The notes under the pieces are model-generated. The model saw only the letters and a list, made by a program, of their open reading frames with translations. It made no database searches and had not been told where the DNA came from. Below are positions 42,343-52,667 of a stretch of DNA of 64,000 bases, piece by piece. Position 1 is the stretch's first letter; each line of letters begins with the position of its first letter. The translations under genes and the position numbers were made by a program. The stretch comes from Saccharothrix carnea (GTDB lineage: Bacteria > Actinomycetota > Actinomycetes > Mycobacteriales > Pseudonocardiaceae), in assembly GCF_003014735.1 (NCBI RefSeq), contig NZ_PYAX01000003.1, forward strand, positions 372,001 through 436,000, read 5' to 3'.

Positions 42343-43527
42343 TCACCAGCTCACCGGCAGCGCCTGCGGACCCCGGATCAGCCGGCCCTTCTTGAACGTC
42401 ACGTCGCCGTCCAGCCGGAGCAGCGGGAACCGCTTGAGCAGCGTGCCGATCGCGACTTGCAGCTCCATCCTGGCCAGGGGCGCGCCGATGCAGTGGTGCG
42501 CGCCGTGGCCGAACATGATGTGCGGGTTGTGCGCGCGGTGGAAGTCCACCTCGTGCGGGTTCTCGAACACCGACGGGTCGCGGTTCGCCGTGATGTTGTT
42601 GACGAACACCGCCTCCCCCGGCTTGATCGTCACGCCGGACAGCTCGACCTCGGCGGTCGCGATGCGGGGGAAGCCCGCGGAACCGCCCAGCGCGGTGAAC
42701 CTCAGCAGCTCCTCGATCGCGGCGGGCACCAGCGACGGGTCCGCCCGGAGCTCGGCGAGCCGGTCCGGCATGCGCAGCAGCTGGAAGACGAAGTTGCCGA
42801 TCTGGTTCGCGGTGGTCTCATGGCCCGCGACCAGCAGCGTCACCCCGAACGAGACCAGTTCCTCCTCGCTGAGCCGGTCGTCGTTGTCGCGCGCGGCGAT
42901 CAGCACCGAGAGCATGTCGTCGGTGGGTTGGGCGCGCTTGCGCTCGACCAGCTCGCCGATGTAGGCGCGCAGCGCCTGGTTGGCCGCCATGATCTCTTCG
43001 TGGGTGAACGCGGTGATCGCCACCGCCGCCTCCGACCAAGCCCGGAACTGGCCCCGGTCCTCGAACGGCACGCCCAGCAGCTCACAGATGATCGTGATGG
43101 GCAGCGGCATGGCCAGCGCCTCGACCAGGTCGACGGGCGGCCCTTGCTCCTCCATGGCGTCGAGCAGGCCGTCCACGATCTCCTGGGCGCGGTCGCGCAG
43201 CTGCTCGGTGCGCCGCGAGGTGAACCCCTTGGCGACCAGCTTGCGCAGCCGCGTGTGGTCCGGCGGGTCCATGCTCAGGATGTTGGTCTCGGTCGGCATC
43301 GTGGGCAGGGTGCGGGGCACGTCGGCGCCGGGCTCCATCACCGCCGCGCGGCTGAACCGCGGGTCCGCCAGGACGGTCTTCACGTCCTCGTAGCGGGTGG
43401 CCAGCCACCCCTCGCCGCCGTAGGGCAGCCGCACCCTGGCCACCGGCTCGTCCCGTTGCAGCTCGAAGTACGTGGGGTTGATCTGCAGGTGGTCGAGCTC
43501 GGCGAACGGATAGGACCTGGTCTCCAT
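42343..43527 (-). CDS. Cytochrome P450
   Basis: The 394-residue soluble P450 has the I-helix oxygen-binding AGHETT, the K-helix EELLR, and the haem loop FGHGAHHCIGAPLAR with thiolate C346. Overall it resembles the CYP105/CYP107-type actinobacterial enzymes that hydroxylate secondary metabolites or xenobiotics. A ferredoxin gene follows and a TetR gene precedes it. A TetR-type palindrome lies 12 bases before its start, so substrate-like molecules may induce it. Confidence 0.93.
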   Translation of the reverse strand: METRSYPFAELDHLQINPTYFELQRDEPVARVRLPYGGEGWLATRYEDVKTVLADPRFSRAAVMEPGADVPRTLPTMPTETNILSMDPPDHTRLRKLVAKGFTSRRTEQLRDRAQEIVDGLLDAMEEQGPPVDLVEALAMPLPITIICELLGVPFEDRGQFRAWSEAAVAITAFTHEEIMAANQALRAYIGELVERKRAQPTDDMLSVLIAARDNDDRLSEEELVSFGVTLLVAGHETTANQIGNFVFQLLRMPDRLAELRADPSLVPAAIEELLRFTALGGSAGFPRIATAEVELSGVTIKPGEAVFVNNITANRDPSVFENPHEVDFHRAHNPHIMFGHGAHHCIGAPLARMELQVAIGTLLKRFPLLRLDGDVTFKKGRLIRGPQALPVSW

Positions 43528-43538
43528 CGTCTACCCCC

Positions 43539-43558
43539 ATGTAAGCATTCGCTTACAT
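43539..43558. promoter_or_regulatory. TetR-type operator in front of the P450 gene
   Basis: ATGTAAGCATTCGCTTACAT is an inverted repeat of 8 bp arms around ATTC, AT-rich against its surroundings. It lies between the P450 start (43527) and the TetR stop (43587). The size and symmetry fit a TetR dimer site. Confidence 0.75.
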
Positions 43559-43586
43559 CCGACAGTAGGCAGATCGCTACGGACCG

Positions 43587-44147
43587 TCAACCGAGTCGCG
43601 TGTGCTCCAGCAGGACGGACGCTGCCTGCGTCACCAGAGCCGTGACGGTGGTGGCGTCGGCGTCCGCGAGGGGCTGTTTGCCGAACACGCCGCGCAGCAC
43701 GCCGATCCCCACGACCCACGCCAGGACGAGGTCCGCGCGCAGCTCCGCGTCCTCCGCGTCCGTAAGGGACGACAGAGCGCGCGCGTACTCCTCCCCCATC
43801 TGCCGCCGCACGACCTCCGCCGCCGAGTCGTGGTGCGAAGACCGCAGCACCGCGTACAACGGGTGGTCCTCGGGTCTCGGCCTCTCCTCCATGATCCGCA
43901 GCAGCACGTTGCGGAGCAGGTGCTCGGCGGGCGAGTCCTCCAGCAGCTCACGGCTCTGCGTGGCCAGGACGGTCGCGAACAGGGCGTCCTTGCTGCCGTA
44001 GTAGCGGAACAGCAAGGCCTGGTTCACGCCCGCGAGGCCCGCGATGTCACGCACCGTGGTGCGGTCGAACCCGCGCTCGCCGAACAGCTTCGTGGCGGCG
44101 TCCAGCAACGCCGCCTTGGTCGCGGCGGCGTCCCGGGGCCTGCTCAC
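43587..44147 (-). CDS. TetR-family transcriptional regulator
   Basis: The 186-residue protein has the TetR N-terminal [23 protein letters not shown], then [26 protein letters not shown] (about residues 10-55). The C-terminal ligand domain is variable. The GTG at 44147 overlaps the proA stop by GTGA, so it is translated with proA, unusual for a local repressor. It lies 60 bases upstream of the P450 gene and the likely operator between them. Confidence 0.9.
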   Translation of the reverse strand: MSRPRDAAATKAALLDAATKLFGERGFDRTTVRDIAGLAGVNQALLFRYYGSKDALFATVLATQSRELLEDSPAEHLLRNVLLRIMEERPRPEDHPLYAVLRSSHHDSAAEVVRRQMGEEYARALSSLTDAEDAELRADLVLAWVVGIGVLRGVFGKQPLADADATTVTALVTQAASVLLEHTRLG

Positions 44148-45409
44148 GACGTCGGCCGGACGTGCCCCTCGCCCCAGACCACCCACTTGGACGAGGTCAG
44201 CTCGGTCAACCCCATCGGGCCGCGGGCGTGCAGCTTCTGGGTGGAGATGCCGATCTCCGCGCCCATGCCGAACTCCCCGCCGTCGGTGAACGCGGTGGAG
44301 GCGTTGACCATGACCGCCGCCGCGTCGACGCGTGCGGTGAACCGGCGGGCCGCGTTGAGGTCGCTGGTCACGATGGCCTCGGTGTGGCCGGAGCCGTGCT
44401 CGGCGATGTGCGCGATGGCCTCGTCGATCGAGCCGACCACGCGGGCCGCGATGTCCAGCGACAGGTACTCGGTGCCCCAGTCGTCGTCGGTGGCGGCCTG
44501 CACCCTGGGGTCGCGGGCGAACCGCTCGTCACCGTGGATGGTGACGTCCTGCGCGTTCAGGGCGTCGGTGATGCGGGGCACGAACTCGTCCGCGATCGCG
44601 GCGTGCACCAGCAGGGACTCGGCCGCGTTGCACACGCTCGTGCGGCGGGTCTTGGAGTTGAGCACGATGCGCTGCGCCATGTCGAGGTCGGCGCTCGCGT
44701 CCACGTACACGTGCACGTTGCCCACGCCGGTCTCGATGGTCGGCACGGTGGCCTGCTGCACGACGGCGTTGATCAGCCCCGCGCCGCCGCGCGGGATGAC
44801 CAGGTCGACCAGGCCGCGCGCGGTGATCAGGTGGGTGACCGAGGCGCGGTCGTGGCACGGGAGCAGCTGCACGGCGTCGGCGGGCAGGCCCGCGGTCTCC
44901 AGCGCGTCGCGCAGGATCACGACCAGCGCGGCGTTCGAGTGCTCGGCGGTGGACGAGCCGCGCAGCAGGGCCGCGTTGCCGGACTTCAGCGCCAGGCCGG
45001 CCGCGTCCACGGTGACGTTCGGGCGGGCTTCGTAGACCATGCCGACCACGCCCATCGGGACGCGGACCTGCTTGAGCTCCAGGCCGTTGGGCAGGATCGA
45101 GCCGCGCAGCACCTCGCCGATCGGGTCGGCCAGGCCGGCGACCGTCTCCAGGCCCTGGGCCACGCCTTCAATGCGCGCGTCGGTGAGCGTGAGGCGGTCC
45201 AGCAGGCCCTGGGTGAGGCCGGCGGCGCGGCCCGCTTCGAGGTCCTTGGCGTTGGCCTCCAGCACCTCGGCGGCGCGGGTGCGCAGCGCGGCGGCCATCT
45301 CGTGCAGTGCGGCGTCCTTGCTCTCACGGGTGGCGAGGACGAGCTCGTTGGCGGCGACACGGGCGCGCCGGGCCGCGGCGTGCACCTGTTCGCGCAGGTC
45401 ATCAGTCAC
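44144..45409 (-). CDS. proA: Gamma-glutamyl phosphate reductase
   Basis: The 421-residue aldehyde-dehydrogenase-fold enzyme makes glutamate semialdehyde in proline synthesis. The catalytic cysteine lies in [11 protein letters not shown] (about residue 258), and [20 protein letters not shown] is the cofactor region. GTG 45409 starts the conserved [13 protein letters not shown]. In this genome it is separated from its partner proB by about 4.5 kb of opposite-strand genes. Confidence 0.95.
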   Translation of the reverse strand: MTDDLREQVHAAARRARVAANELVLATRESKDAALHEMAAALRTRAAEVLEANAKDLEAGRAAGLTQGLLDRLTLTDARIEGVAQGLETVAGLADPIGEVLRGSILPNGLELKQVRVPMGVVGMVYEARPNVTVDAAGLALKSGNAALLRGSSTAEHSNAALVVILRDALETAGLPADAVQLLPCHDRASVTHLITARGLVDLVIPRGGAGLINAVVQQATVPTIETGVGNVHVYVDASADLDMAQRIVLNSKTRRTSVCNAAESLLVHAAIADEFVPRITDALNAQDVTIHGDERFARDPRVQAATDDDWGTEYLSLDIAARVVGSIDEAIAHIAEHGSGHTEAIVTSDLNAARRFTARVDAAAVMVNASTAFTDGGEFGMGAEIGISTQKLHARGPMGLTELTSSKWVVWGEGHVRPTS

Positions 45410-45604
45410 GTCGTCCAGCCTACGGTCACCCGGCCGCGGCTGTCGCCGAGGTTCTCGCGGATCGGACGCCCGTCCACGATCGAGTGAAGCCGGCGCGGAA
45501 CGGTCGCACAGGTGTCCGTCTTGTCGGGGGTGTCTGCCACTGTGTGGGCCATGAGGTCGCGTCCCCGGCGACCGAATCGTCCGAGCGAGCGAGGACCACC
45601 AACG

Positions 45605-47683
45605 ATGGACGAAGGCGCACTCCGCGAACTGGCCGAGGAACGGCTGAGGGCATTGGCGGGCCCTCAGGCGGTCCTTCGTGACGACCAGTGGACGGCGATC
45701 CACGCGCTGGTGTCCGAGCGGCGGCGGGCGCTGGTGGTGCAGCGCACGGGGTGGGGCAAGTCCGCCGTCTACTTCATCGCCACGGCGTTGCTGCGGTCCC
45801 TAAGCGAGGGGCCGACGGTGATCGTGTCGCCGTTGCTGGCGCTGATGCGCAACCAGGTCGACGCCGCCGCGCGGGCGGGGGTGCACGCGGCGACGATCAA
45901 CTCGGCCAACACCGACCAGTGGCAGGAGGTGCAGGACCGGGTGGCGTCCGGTGACGTGGACGTGCTGCTGGTGTCGCCGGAGCGGCTGAACAACCCGGAC
46001 TTCCGGGACACGGTGCTGCCGTCGTTGACCGCGTCGGCCGGGCTGCTGGTGGTGGACGAGGCGCACTGCATCTCCGACTGGGGCCACGACTTCCGGCCGG
46101 ACTACCGGCGGCTGCGGACGTTGCTGACCGAACTGCCCGCCGGGGTGCCGGTGCTCGCCACCACGGCCACGGCCAACGACCGGGTGGTGCGTGACGTGGC
46201 CGAGCAACTGGGGCTGGGCGCGGGCACGGACACGCTGGTGCTGCGCGGGCCGTTGGACCGGGAGAGCCTGCGGTTGTCGGCCGTGCGGCTGCCGACCGCC
46301 GAGGCCAGGCTGGGGTGGCTGGCCGAGCGGCTGGAGCAGCTGCCCGGCTCCGGGATCATCTACACGCTCACCGTGGCCTCGGCGGACGACGTGGCGGCGT
46401 TCCTGCGCGAGCGCGGGTACGAGGTGGCGGCGTACTCGGGGCGCACCGACCCGGCCGAGCGCCAGCGGGCCGAGGAAGACCTGTTGGCCAACCGGGTCAA
46501 GGCGCTGGTGGCGACCTCGGCGCTGGGCATGGGGTTCGACAAGCCCGACCTGGGGTTCGTGGTGCACCTCGGCGCGCCGCCCTCCCCCATCGCCTACTAC
46601 CAGCAGATCGGCCGCGCGGGTCGTGGCGTGGAGCGGGCCGAGGTGCTGTTGCTGCCCGGGCCCGAGGACAAGGACATCTGGGCGTACTTCGCGTCGTTGG
46701 CGTTCCCCCCGGAACACGTGGTGCGGCAGGTGCTCGACGTGCTGCCGGCGGACCGGGCGATGTCGACGGCGGCGCTGGAGCCGATGGTGGAGCTGTCGCG
46801 CACCCGGCTCGAAGTGGTGCTGAAGGTGCTCGACGTGGACGGCGCCGTGCGGCGGGTGCGCGGCGGGTGGGTGTCGACGGGGCAGTCGTGGTCCTACGAC
46901 ACCGAGCGGTACGAGCGGATTGAGGCGGCGCGGCAGGTGGAGCGGCAGGCGGTGCTGGACTACCTGGCCACCGACGGCTGCCGGATGGAGTTCCTGCTGC
47001 GGCAGTTGGACGACCCGCACGCGGCGCCGTGCGGGCGGTGCGACAACTGCACGGGGCAGCGCCCGTCTGCGGAGGTGTCGGACGCGGCGGCGTCGGCGGC
47101 GCGGGAACGGCTGCTGCGGCCCGGCGTCGAGGTGGAGCCGCGCAAGATGTGGCCGACCGGGATGGCGGCGGTCGGGGTGTCGTTGTCCGGGAAGATCCCG
47201 CCGGGCGAGGTCGCGGCGACGGGGCGGGCGCTGGGGCGGTTGACCGACATCGGCTGGGGCAACCGGTTGCGGTCGCTGTTCGCGGCGGAGGACCAGGAGA
47301 TCCCCGAGGACGTGTTCGCCGCGTGCGTGAAGGTGCTGTCCGCGTGGGGGTGGGCGGACCGGCCGGTGGGCGTGGTGACGGTCGGGTCGCGGAGCAGGCC
47401 CGCGCTGGTGGGCAGCTTCGGGCAGCGGATCGCCGGGGTGGGCCGGTTGCCGCTGCTGGGGCAGGTGTGGTTGGGCCCGGCGACGCGGCGGGCCAACAGC
47501 GCGCAGCGGTTGGCGGGGCTGGTGCGGGAGACCGACGTGCCGGACCTGTCCGGTGTGGACGGTCCGGTGCTGCTGGTGGACGACCAGGTCGACACCGGGT
47601 GGACGATGACGGTCGCCGCACGGCTGCTGAGGCGGGCGGGTGCGTCGGCGGTGCTGCCGTTCGCGTTGGCGGTGACGGCGTGA
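45605..47683 (+). CDS. recQ: RecQ-family DNA helicase with C-terminal phosphoribosyltransferase-like segment
   Basis: The 692-residue helicase has motif [12 protein letters not shown], the DEAH box in [19 protein letters not shown], and the RecQ zinc-binding cysteines ([10 protein letters not shown], then CGRCDNC). After about residue 560 it departs from classical RecQ. No HRDC is seen. Instead [20 protein letters not shown] at about residue 655 resembles the PRPP-binding loop of phosphoribosyltransferases. ATG 45605 begins the conserved N-terminus. It may unwind replication intermediates, and the tail's role is unknown. Confidence 0.88.
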   Translation: MDEGALRELAEERLRALAGPQAVLRDDQWTAIHALVSERRRALVVQRTGWGKSAVYFIATALLRSLSEGPTVIVSPLLALMRNQVDAAARAGVHAATINSANTDQWQEVQDRVASGDVDVLLVSPERLNNPDFRDTVLPSLTASAGLLVVDEAHCISDWGHDFRPDYRRLRTLLTELPAGVPVLATTATANDRVVRDVAEQLGLGAGTDTLVLRGPLDRESLRLSAVRLPTAEARLGWLAERLEQLPGSGIIYTLTVASADDVAAFLRERGYEVAAYSGRTDPAERQRAEEDLLANRVKALVATSALGMGFDKPDLGFVVHLGAPPSPIAYYQQIGRAGRGVERAEVLLLPGPEDKDIWAYFASLAFPPEHVVRQVLDVLPADRAMSTAALEPMVELSRTRLEVVLKVLDVDGAVRRVRGGWVSTGQSWSYDTERYERIEAARQVERQAVLDYLATDGCRMEFLLRQLDDPHAAPCGRCDNCTGQRPSAEVSDAAASAARERLLRPGVEVEPRKMWPTGMAAVGVSLSGKIPPGEVAATGRALGRLTDIGWGNRLRSLFAAEDQEIPEDVFAACVKVLSAWGWADRPVGVVTVGSRSRPALVGSFGQRIAGVGRLPLLGQVWLGPATRRANSAQRLAGLVRETDVPDLSGVDGPVLLVDDQVDTGWTMTVAARLLRRAGASAVLPFALAVTA

Positions 47684-47705
47684 CGAGAGGGGTGGGAGCG
47701 ACGGG

Positions 47706-48251
47706 GTGAGACTGACGACGGAACGGTTGCTGCTGCGGCCTTTCACCGCGGCCGACGCACCGGCGTTCGCCGAGTACCGGTCGGATCCGGAGGTGGCCCG
47801 GTACCAGGGTTGGGAGGCACCGTTCTCCTTGGCGCAGGCCGAGGAGTTCGTGCGGGACGTCGCCGCGGCCGATCCGACCGCACCGGGCTGGTACCAGTTC
47901 GCGGTCGAGGCGGACGGGGTGCTCGTCGGGGACGTCGGGGTGGGGCTGCACGAGAACCGGATGCAGGCCGACATCGGGTACACGCTGGCGACCGCCCACC
48001 AGGGGCGCGGGTACGCGACGGAAGCCGTGCGGCGGGTGCTGGCGTACTTGTTCGAGGTGCGTGGCCTGCACCGGTTGTCCGCCGAGTGCGACGCCCGCAA
48101 CATCCGGTCGGCGAGGCTGCTGACCAGGCTCGGGTTCCGGCAGGAGGGGCACCGGGTGTCGAGCACGTGGCTGAAAGGAGAGTGGACGGACGACCTGCTG
48201 TTCGGGCTGCTGGCCGTCGAGTGGCGCGCGGCGGGGGACTCGCGGCGCTGA
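47706..48251 (+). CDS. GNAT-family acetyltransferase, RimJ/RimL-like
   Basis: The 181-residue protein has RLTTERLLLRPFTAADAPAF at the N-terminus, the acetyl-CoA loop in TAHQGRGYATEAVRRVLAYL, and CDARNIRSARLLTRLGF, a pattern of the RimJ/RimL group. These modify protein N-termini, amino sugars or antibiotics. GTG 47706 follows recQ by 22 bases on the same strand. Confidence 0.88.
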   Translation: MRLTTERLLLRPFTAADAPAFAEYRSDPEVARYQGWEAPFSLAQAEEFVRDVAAADPTAPGWYQFAVEADGVLVGDVGVGLHENRMQADIGYTLATAHQGRGYATEAVRRVLAYLFEVRGLHRLSAECDARNIRSARLLTRLGFRQEGHRVSSTWLKGEWTDDLLFGLLAVEWRAAGDSRR

Positions 48252-48344
48252 GCACGACAAAGGCGGACGACTCGTAGGGCCGAGCACGACGGGGTTCGGT
48301 GAAGGATCTACCGGCTTCGGCTGCTTTGTGGTTGTGTCCAACCC

Positions 48345-49622
48345 ATGGCTGCTCTGGAGACGGAGACCGAGACCAAGCACCGCCTGCCCATCCGCAAGCT
48401 CGTCGCGGCGAGCATCGGGAACGCCATCGAGTGGTACGACTGGACCATCTACGCGACGTTCTCGATCTACTTCGCCACCCAAGTCTTTCCCAAGGACAAC
48501 CCGCGGCTCGCGCTGATCAACACGCTCGCGGCGTACGCGATCGCGTTCTTCTTCCGGCCGTTGGGCGGGTACCTGCTCGGGCGGTTCGCCGACCTGCGCG
48601 GGCGGCGGACGGCGATGCTGCTGACCATCATCCTGATGGCGGGCGGTTCGGTGGCCATCGGCCTGCTGCCGACCTATGCCCAGGTCGGATGGCTGGCGCC
48701 GGTCCTGCTGCTGCTGGCCCGCATCGCGCAGGGACTGTCGCTGGGTGGTGAGGTCTCCAACGCCTCGGCGTACCTGGCGGAGATCGCGCCGCCGCACCGG
48801 AGGGGGCGGTACTCGGCGTTCTTCTACATCTCCACCGGCGCCGCGGTGCTGGCCGCGTCGCTGCTCGGGTACGTGCTGGCCCAGACGCTCGACAAGGCGG
48901 AGTTGGCGTCGTACGGCTGGCGCATCCCGTTCCTGGTGGGTGGTGTGCTGGGGCTGGTGGGCCTGTGGCTGCGGCGCAGCCTGGAGGAGACCGAGCAGTT
49001 CGAGCACAACAAGGTCAAGGCGCAGCAGCTCAAGCGACCGCTGCTGACGACCCTGCGCGAGCACCCCAAGGCGGTCGGGCGGCTCGTGGGCTTCACCATG
49101 CTGTCGACGCTGTGCTACTACACGTTCTTCAGCGCGCTGACGCCGTTCGCGGTGACCAAGCGCGGCGCGGACGACGGGGACGTGTTCCTCGCCCTGTCGA
49201 TCGCGACCTGCCTGTTCATCATCCTGCAGTACCCGATGGGCGCGCTGTCGGACCGGTTCGGCCGCAAGCCGCAGCTGCTGGCGTGGTCGGCCGCGACGGC
49301 GGTGCTGGTGGTGCCGCTGTCCACGCTGATCGGGCCGGGTGTGGGCAACCTGCTTCTGGTGTTCTGCGTCGGGCTCGGGCTCTACACGGCCATGACGTCG
49401 ATCGCGCCCGCCGTGATGAGCGAGCTGTTCCCGACCGAGCTGCGGGCCCTGGGCATCGGCTCCTGGTACAACCTGACCGTGGCGCTGTTCGGCGGCACGG
49501 CGCCGCTGGTGATCCAGTGGTTGCCGGGCAGCACGTTCTTCTTCTACGTCGCGGCGGGCGCCGCCATCGCGTTCGTCGTGATCCTCACGATGCCCGAGAC
49601 GAAGGGCCAGACCCTCCGGTAG
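48345..49622 (+). CDS. MFS transporter, metabolite:H+ symporter (MHS) family
   Basis: The 425-residue protein has about twelve membrane helices and the MHS-specific N-terminus ASIGNAIEWYDWTIYATFSI. The first MFS loop motif is GRFADLRGRRTAML and the second-half counterpart is GALSDRFGRKPQLL. The MHS family takes up carboxylates such as 2-oxoglutarate, shikimate, citrate or proline betaine. The substrate here is open. ATG 48345. It is convergent with a MarR remnant. Confidence 0.9.
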   Translation: MAALETETETKHRLPIRKLVAASIGNAIEWYDWTIYATFSIYFATQVFPKDNPRLALINTLAAYAIAFFFRPLGGYLLGRFADLRGRRTAMLLTIILMAGGSVAIGLLPTYAQVGWLAPVLLLLARIAQGLSLGGEVSNASAYLAEIAPPHRRGRYSAFFYISTGAAVLAASLLGYVLAQTLDKAELASYGWRIPFLVGGVLGLVGLWLRRSLEETEQFEHNKVKAQQLKRPLLTTLREHPKAVGRLVGFTMLSTLCYYTFFSALTPFAVTKRGADDGDVFLALSIATCLFIILQYPMGALSDRFGRKPQLLAWSAATAVLVVPLSTLIGPGVGNLLLVFCVGLGLYTAMTSIAPAVMSELFPTELRALGIGSWYNLTVALFGGTAPLVIQWLPGSTFFFYVAAGAAIAFVVILTMPETKGQTLR

Positions 49623-49626
49623 CGGC

Positions 49627-49972
49627 TCACGAACCGGCGGTCAGCCGCGCCGCCGGTTCGCCGCCCAGGTCGTGCAGGTCGGACAGCAGCATGGTGCACC
49701 GAGCGGGTGACAGCGCGGACAGGAAGTCGTCCTCCAGGCGCCGGACGGCGGCGCGGGCGGCGCGCAAGCGCTTGCGGCGGTCGGCGGTCGGCGGTCGGCG
49801 GTCGGCGGTCGGCTCGATGATCCGCGCCCGCCGGTCGTCGTCCGGGTCGGGCCGCCGGGAGACCAGCCCTGCCGCCTCCAGGCCGTCGATGATGCCGACG
49901 ATCTTGGTCTTGTCCACGTCGCCCGCCCTGGCCGGCGCCAACCAACGGCGGCTGCGCAACCGGGCCTGAAGC
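49627..49972 (-). pseudogene. 5'-truncated MarR-family regulator with repeat expansion
   Basis: Leftward, the frame encodes DVDKTKIVGIIDGLEAAGLV and the wing SRRPDPDDDRRARIIEPT, then a helical C-terminus ending at 49627. This is the second half of a MarR protein. The N-terminal 50-60 residues, including the first HTH helices, are absent, and the frame runs straight into the end of proB. A 7-bp repeat tract lies in the wing-to-helix linker. The remnant likely once regulated the MHS transporter. Confidence 0.7.
49776..49810 (+). repeat. Five perfect copies of the 7-bp unit GGCGGTC
   Basis: Five head-to-tail GGCGGTC units followed by a partial GGC lie inside the MarR remnant. Three units (21 bases) add seven residues in frame, and removing them restores the usual family spacing. 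Gain or loss of one unit would shift the frame. Confidence 0.92.
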
Positions 49973-51103
49973 TCAGGCGCGCAACGGCACGAGGTCGTCG
50001 GCGTGCACGACCTCCCGTCGCTGCTCGGCCGGGAGGTCACCGGTCTTGCGGCCGATCAGCGAGGGCAGCTCGGCGGCGTCGAAACCGACCACGCCGCGGG
50101 CCACCACGTGACCGGACAGGTCGACCAGCTCGACCACGTCACCGGCCTCGAACGCGCCCTCGACCCCGGTGATGCCCGCCGCCAGCAGCGAACGCCGGCG
50201 GCCGACCACCGCGGCCACCGCACCGTCGTCCAGCACGAGCTTGCCGGTCGCGTCGGCCGCGTGCCCCAGCCAGAAGCGGCGCGCGGACAGCCTCGGGCCG
50301 GTCACCGCGAACGCCGTGCCGACGTCCGCCGTGCTCAACGCCCGCGCCGCGTCCGCCGCACCCGCCAGCAGCACGGGGATGCCCGCCGACGCCGCCAACC
50401 GGGCCGCCGCGAGCTTCGACGCCATGCCACCGGTGCCCAGTCCCGACGCGCCGACCGAACCAGCCCGCACACCGTCCACATCGGACGCACCGGCCACCTC
50501 GGTGACGCGCTGGGCACCCGGCAGGCGCGGATCACCGTCGTAGAGGGCGTCGACGTCGGAGAGCAGGAACAACGCGTCCGCGCCGACCAGGTGCGCCACC
50601 AGCGCGGCCAACCGGTCGTTGTCGCCGAACCGGATCTCCTCGGTGGCCACCGTGTCGTTCTCGTTCACCACCGGCACCGCGCCGAGCGCCAGCAGCCGGG
50701 AGAACGTGCGCTGCGCGTTGCGGTAGTGCGACCGCCGCACGACGTCGTCCGCGGTCAGCAGCACCTGCCCGACCGTCAGCGAGAACCGCCCGAACGAGTT
50801 CGCGTACGCGTGCGCCAACGCCAACTGCCCGACGCTCGCCGCCGCCTGCTGCGTGGCCAGGTCACGGGGCCGCCGGGACACGCCCAGCGGCGCCAGACCG
50901 GCCGCGATCGCACCCGACGACACCAGCACCACCTGGCTGCCCGACGCGCACCGCGCCGCGACCGCGTCGACCAACGCATCCAGCCGAGAGCGGTCCAGCC
51001 CGCCCGCGGCGGTGGTCAACGACGACGACCCGACCTTCACCACGACCCGGGACGCCGCGGCCACAGCCTGCCTGGCCGGCGACGCCGCCACCGAACCGAT
51101 CAC
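49973..51103 (-). CDS. proB: Glutamate 5-kinase
   Basis: The 376-residue enzyme phosphorylates glutamate in the first step of proline synthesis. The amino acid kinase core has [41 protein letters not shown] and [17 protein letters not shown]-terminal PUA domain ([20 protein letters not shown], then [11 protein letters not shown]) completes it. GTG 51103 overlaps the obgE stop. The order rplU-rpmA-obgE-proB is conserved in actinobacteria. Confidence 0.95.
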   Translation of the reverse strand: MIGSVAASPARQAVAAASRVVVKVGSSSLTTAAGGLDRSRLDALVDAVAARCASGSQVVLVSSGAIAAGLAPLGVSRRPRDLATQQAAASVGQLALAHAYANSFGRFSLTVGQVLLTADDVVRRSHYRNAQRTFSRLLALGAVPVVNENDTVATEEIRFGDNDRLAALVAHLVGADALFLLSDVDALYDGDPRLPGAQRVTEVAGASDVDGVRAGSVGASGLGTGGMASKLAAARLAASAGIPVLLAGAADAARALSTADVGTAFAVTGPRLSARRFWLGHAADATGKLVLDDGAVAAVVGRRRSLLAAGITGVEGAFEAGDVVELVDLSGHVVARGVVGFDAAELPSLIGRKTGDLPAEQRREVVHADDLVPLRA

Positions 51104-52572
51104 TCGTCGTCGTCCTCTTCGAACTCGTCGGCGCCGTTCTCGTCGTAGACGCCGGGCAGGCGGCGGGCCTTCTTCGCCGCCAACCGCTCGGACGCGCCGA
51201 CCCGGTTGCTCGCCTCCAACCGCGCGTCCGTGCCGCGACCGCTCATGGTCATCGCGATGCCCGAAGGCGTCGTCGGCTCCCAGTCGAACACCAGGTTGCC
51301 GATGGTGACCTGGCAGCCCGGCTCGGCACCCTTCTTGACCAGCGCTTCTTCCACGCCCAGGCGCGCGAGCCGGTCGGCCAGGTAGCCGACTGCCTCGTCG
51401 TTGCTGAAGTCGGTCTGCCGGATCCACCGCTCGGGCCGCTCGCCGCGCACGATGAAGCCGCCCTCGGTCTCCGGGTCCTCCACCACGGTGAAGCCCTGGT
51501 CGTCCACGGCCCTGGGCCGCAGCACGATCCGGGTCGACTCCTGCTTCGGCCGCGACGCCCGGTACTCCTCGACCACGCGCGCCAACGCGAACGTCAGCTC
51601 GCGCAGGCCCTCGCGGCTGGCCGTGGACACCTCGAACACCGGCAGGCCGCGTGCCTCGATGTCCGGGCGCACCAGCTCGGCCAGCTCACGGGCCTCCGGG
51701 ATGTCGATCTTGTTCAGCACCACGACGCGCGGCCGTTCGGCCAGGTCGTCGGCCAGGGAGGGGGTGTACTTCGCCAGCTCCTCCTCCAGCGCGTCGATGT
51801 CCGACAGCGGGTCGCGGTCCGGCTCGTAGGTCGCGCAGTCCACGACGTGCACCAGCACCGCGCAGCGCTCGATGTGCCGCAGGAAGTCCAGGCCGAGGCC
51901 CTTGCCCTCGGACGCGCCGGGGATCAGGCCGGGCACGTCCGCCATGGTGAAGATCGTCTCGCCGCCGGTGATCACGCCCAGGTTCGGCACCAGCGTGGTG
52001 AACGGGTAGTCGGCGATCTTCGGCTTGGCCGCGGACAGCACCGAGATCAACGACGACTTGCCCGCCGAGGGGAAGCCCAGCAGGCCGACGTCGGCGACGG
52101 ACTTCAGCTCCAGCACGAGGTCGTGCTGCTCCCCCGGTTCACCCAGCAGGGCGAAGCCGGGCGCCTTGCGCGCCTTGGACGCCAGGGAGGCGTTGCCGAG
52201 CCCCCCACGGCCGCCCTGGGCCGCGATCAGGCGGGTGCCCTCGCCGACGAGGTCCGCGACGACCTCACCCTCGGGCGTCATCACGACGGTGCCATCGGGC
52301 ACGCGCAGTTCCAGGTCCGCGCCGTTCGCGCCGTCGCGGTTGCCCCCCTGGCCGCCCTTGCCGCTGCCGGCGCTGGCGTTCGGGCGGAAGTGGAAGTCCA
52401 GGAGCGTGTGCACCTGCGAGTCGACGACCAGCACGACGTCGCCGCCCTTGCCGCCGTTCCCGCCGTCCGGGCCGCCGAGCGGCTTGAACTTCTCGCGGTG
52501 CACGGACGCGACCCCGTTGCCCCCGTCACCTGCGGCGACGTGGATGACGACCCGGTCGACAAAGCGGGACAC
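51100..52572 (-). CDS. obgE: GTPase Obg
   Basis: The 490-residue GTPase acts in large-subunit assembly and stress control. It has the glycine-rich Obg fold (residues 1-158, with [14 protein letters not shown]), the G domain with GFPSAGKSS and [16 protein letters not shown], and the OCT domain (about residues 350-430). An acidic tail ends in EFEEDDDE. All parts are normal for actinobacterial Obg. It lies downstream of rpmA but is separated by a terminator hairpin. Confidence 0.97.
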   Translation of the reverse strand: MSRFVDRVVIHVAAGDGGNGVASVHREKFKPLGGPDGGNGGKGGDVVLVVDSQVHTLLDFHFRPNASAGSGKGGQGGNRDGANGADLELRVPDGTVVMTPEGEVVADLVGEGTRLIAAQGGRGGLGNASLASKARKAPGFALLGEPGEQHDLVLELKSVADVGLLGFPSAGKSSLISVLSAAKPKIADYPFTTLVPNLGVITGGETIFTMADVPGLIPGASEGKGLGLDFLRHIERCAVLVHVVDCATYEPDRDPLSDIDALEEELAKYTPSLADDLAERPRVVVLNKIDIPEARELAELVRPDIEARGLPVFEVSTASREGLRELTFALARVVEEYRASRPKQESTRIVLRPRAVDDQGFTVVEDPETEGGFIVRGERPERWIRQTDFSNDEAVGYLADRLARLGVEEALVKKGAEPGCQVTIGNLVFDWEPTTPSGIAMTMSGRGTDARLEASNRVGASERLAAKKARRLPGVYDENGADEFEEDDDE

Positions 52573-52596
52573 GGGGATTCCTCTCTAGCAGAAGCA

Positions 52597-52637
52597 ACGA
52601 GGGGCGGGAGCCGGAATGCACCGGTCCCGCCCCTCGT
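52597..52637 (-). terminator. Terminator between rpmA and obgE
   Basis: A perfect 13-bp inverted repeat (52597-52609 with 52625-52637) contains an inner CCGG/CCGG pair. It follows the leftward rpmA stop by 31 bases and precedes the obgE start by 25, so obgE probably depends on read-through or its own promoter. Confidence 0.8.
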
Positions 52638-52667
52638 CTTGAGGTCGATCCGTCTCGCTCGAGCTGC

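Noticed and set aside
42009-44147. Part of a secondary-metabolite gene cluster
   Set aside because: The P450, ferredoxin and TetR stand alone between housekeeping genes. No PKS, NRPS, terpene or RiPP core gene is in the window.
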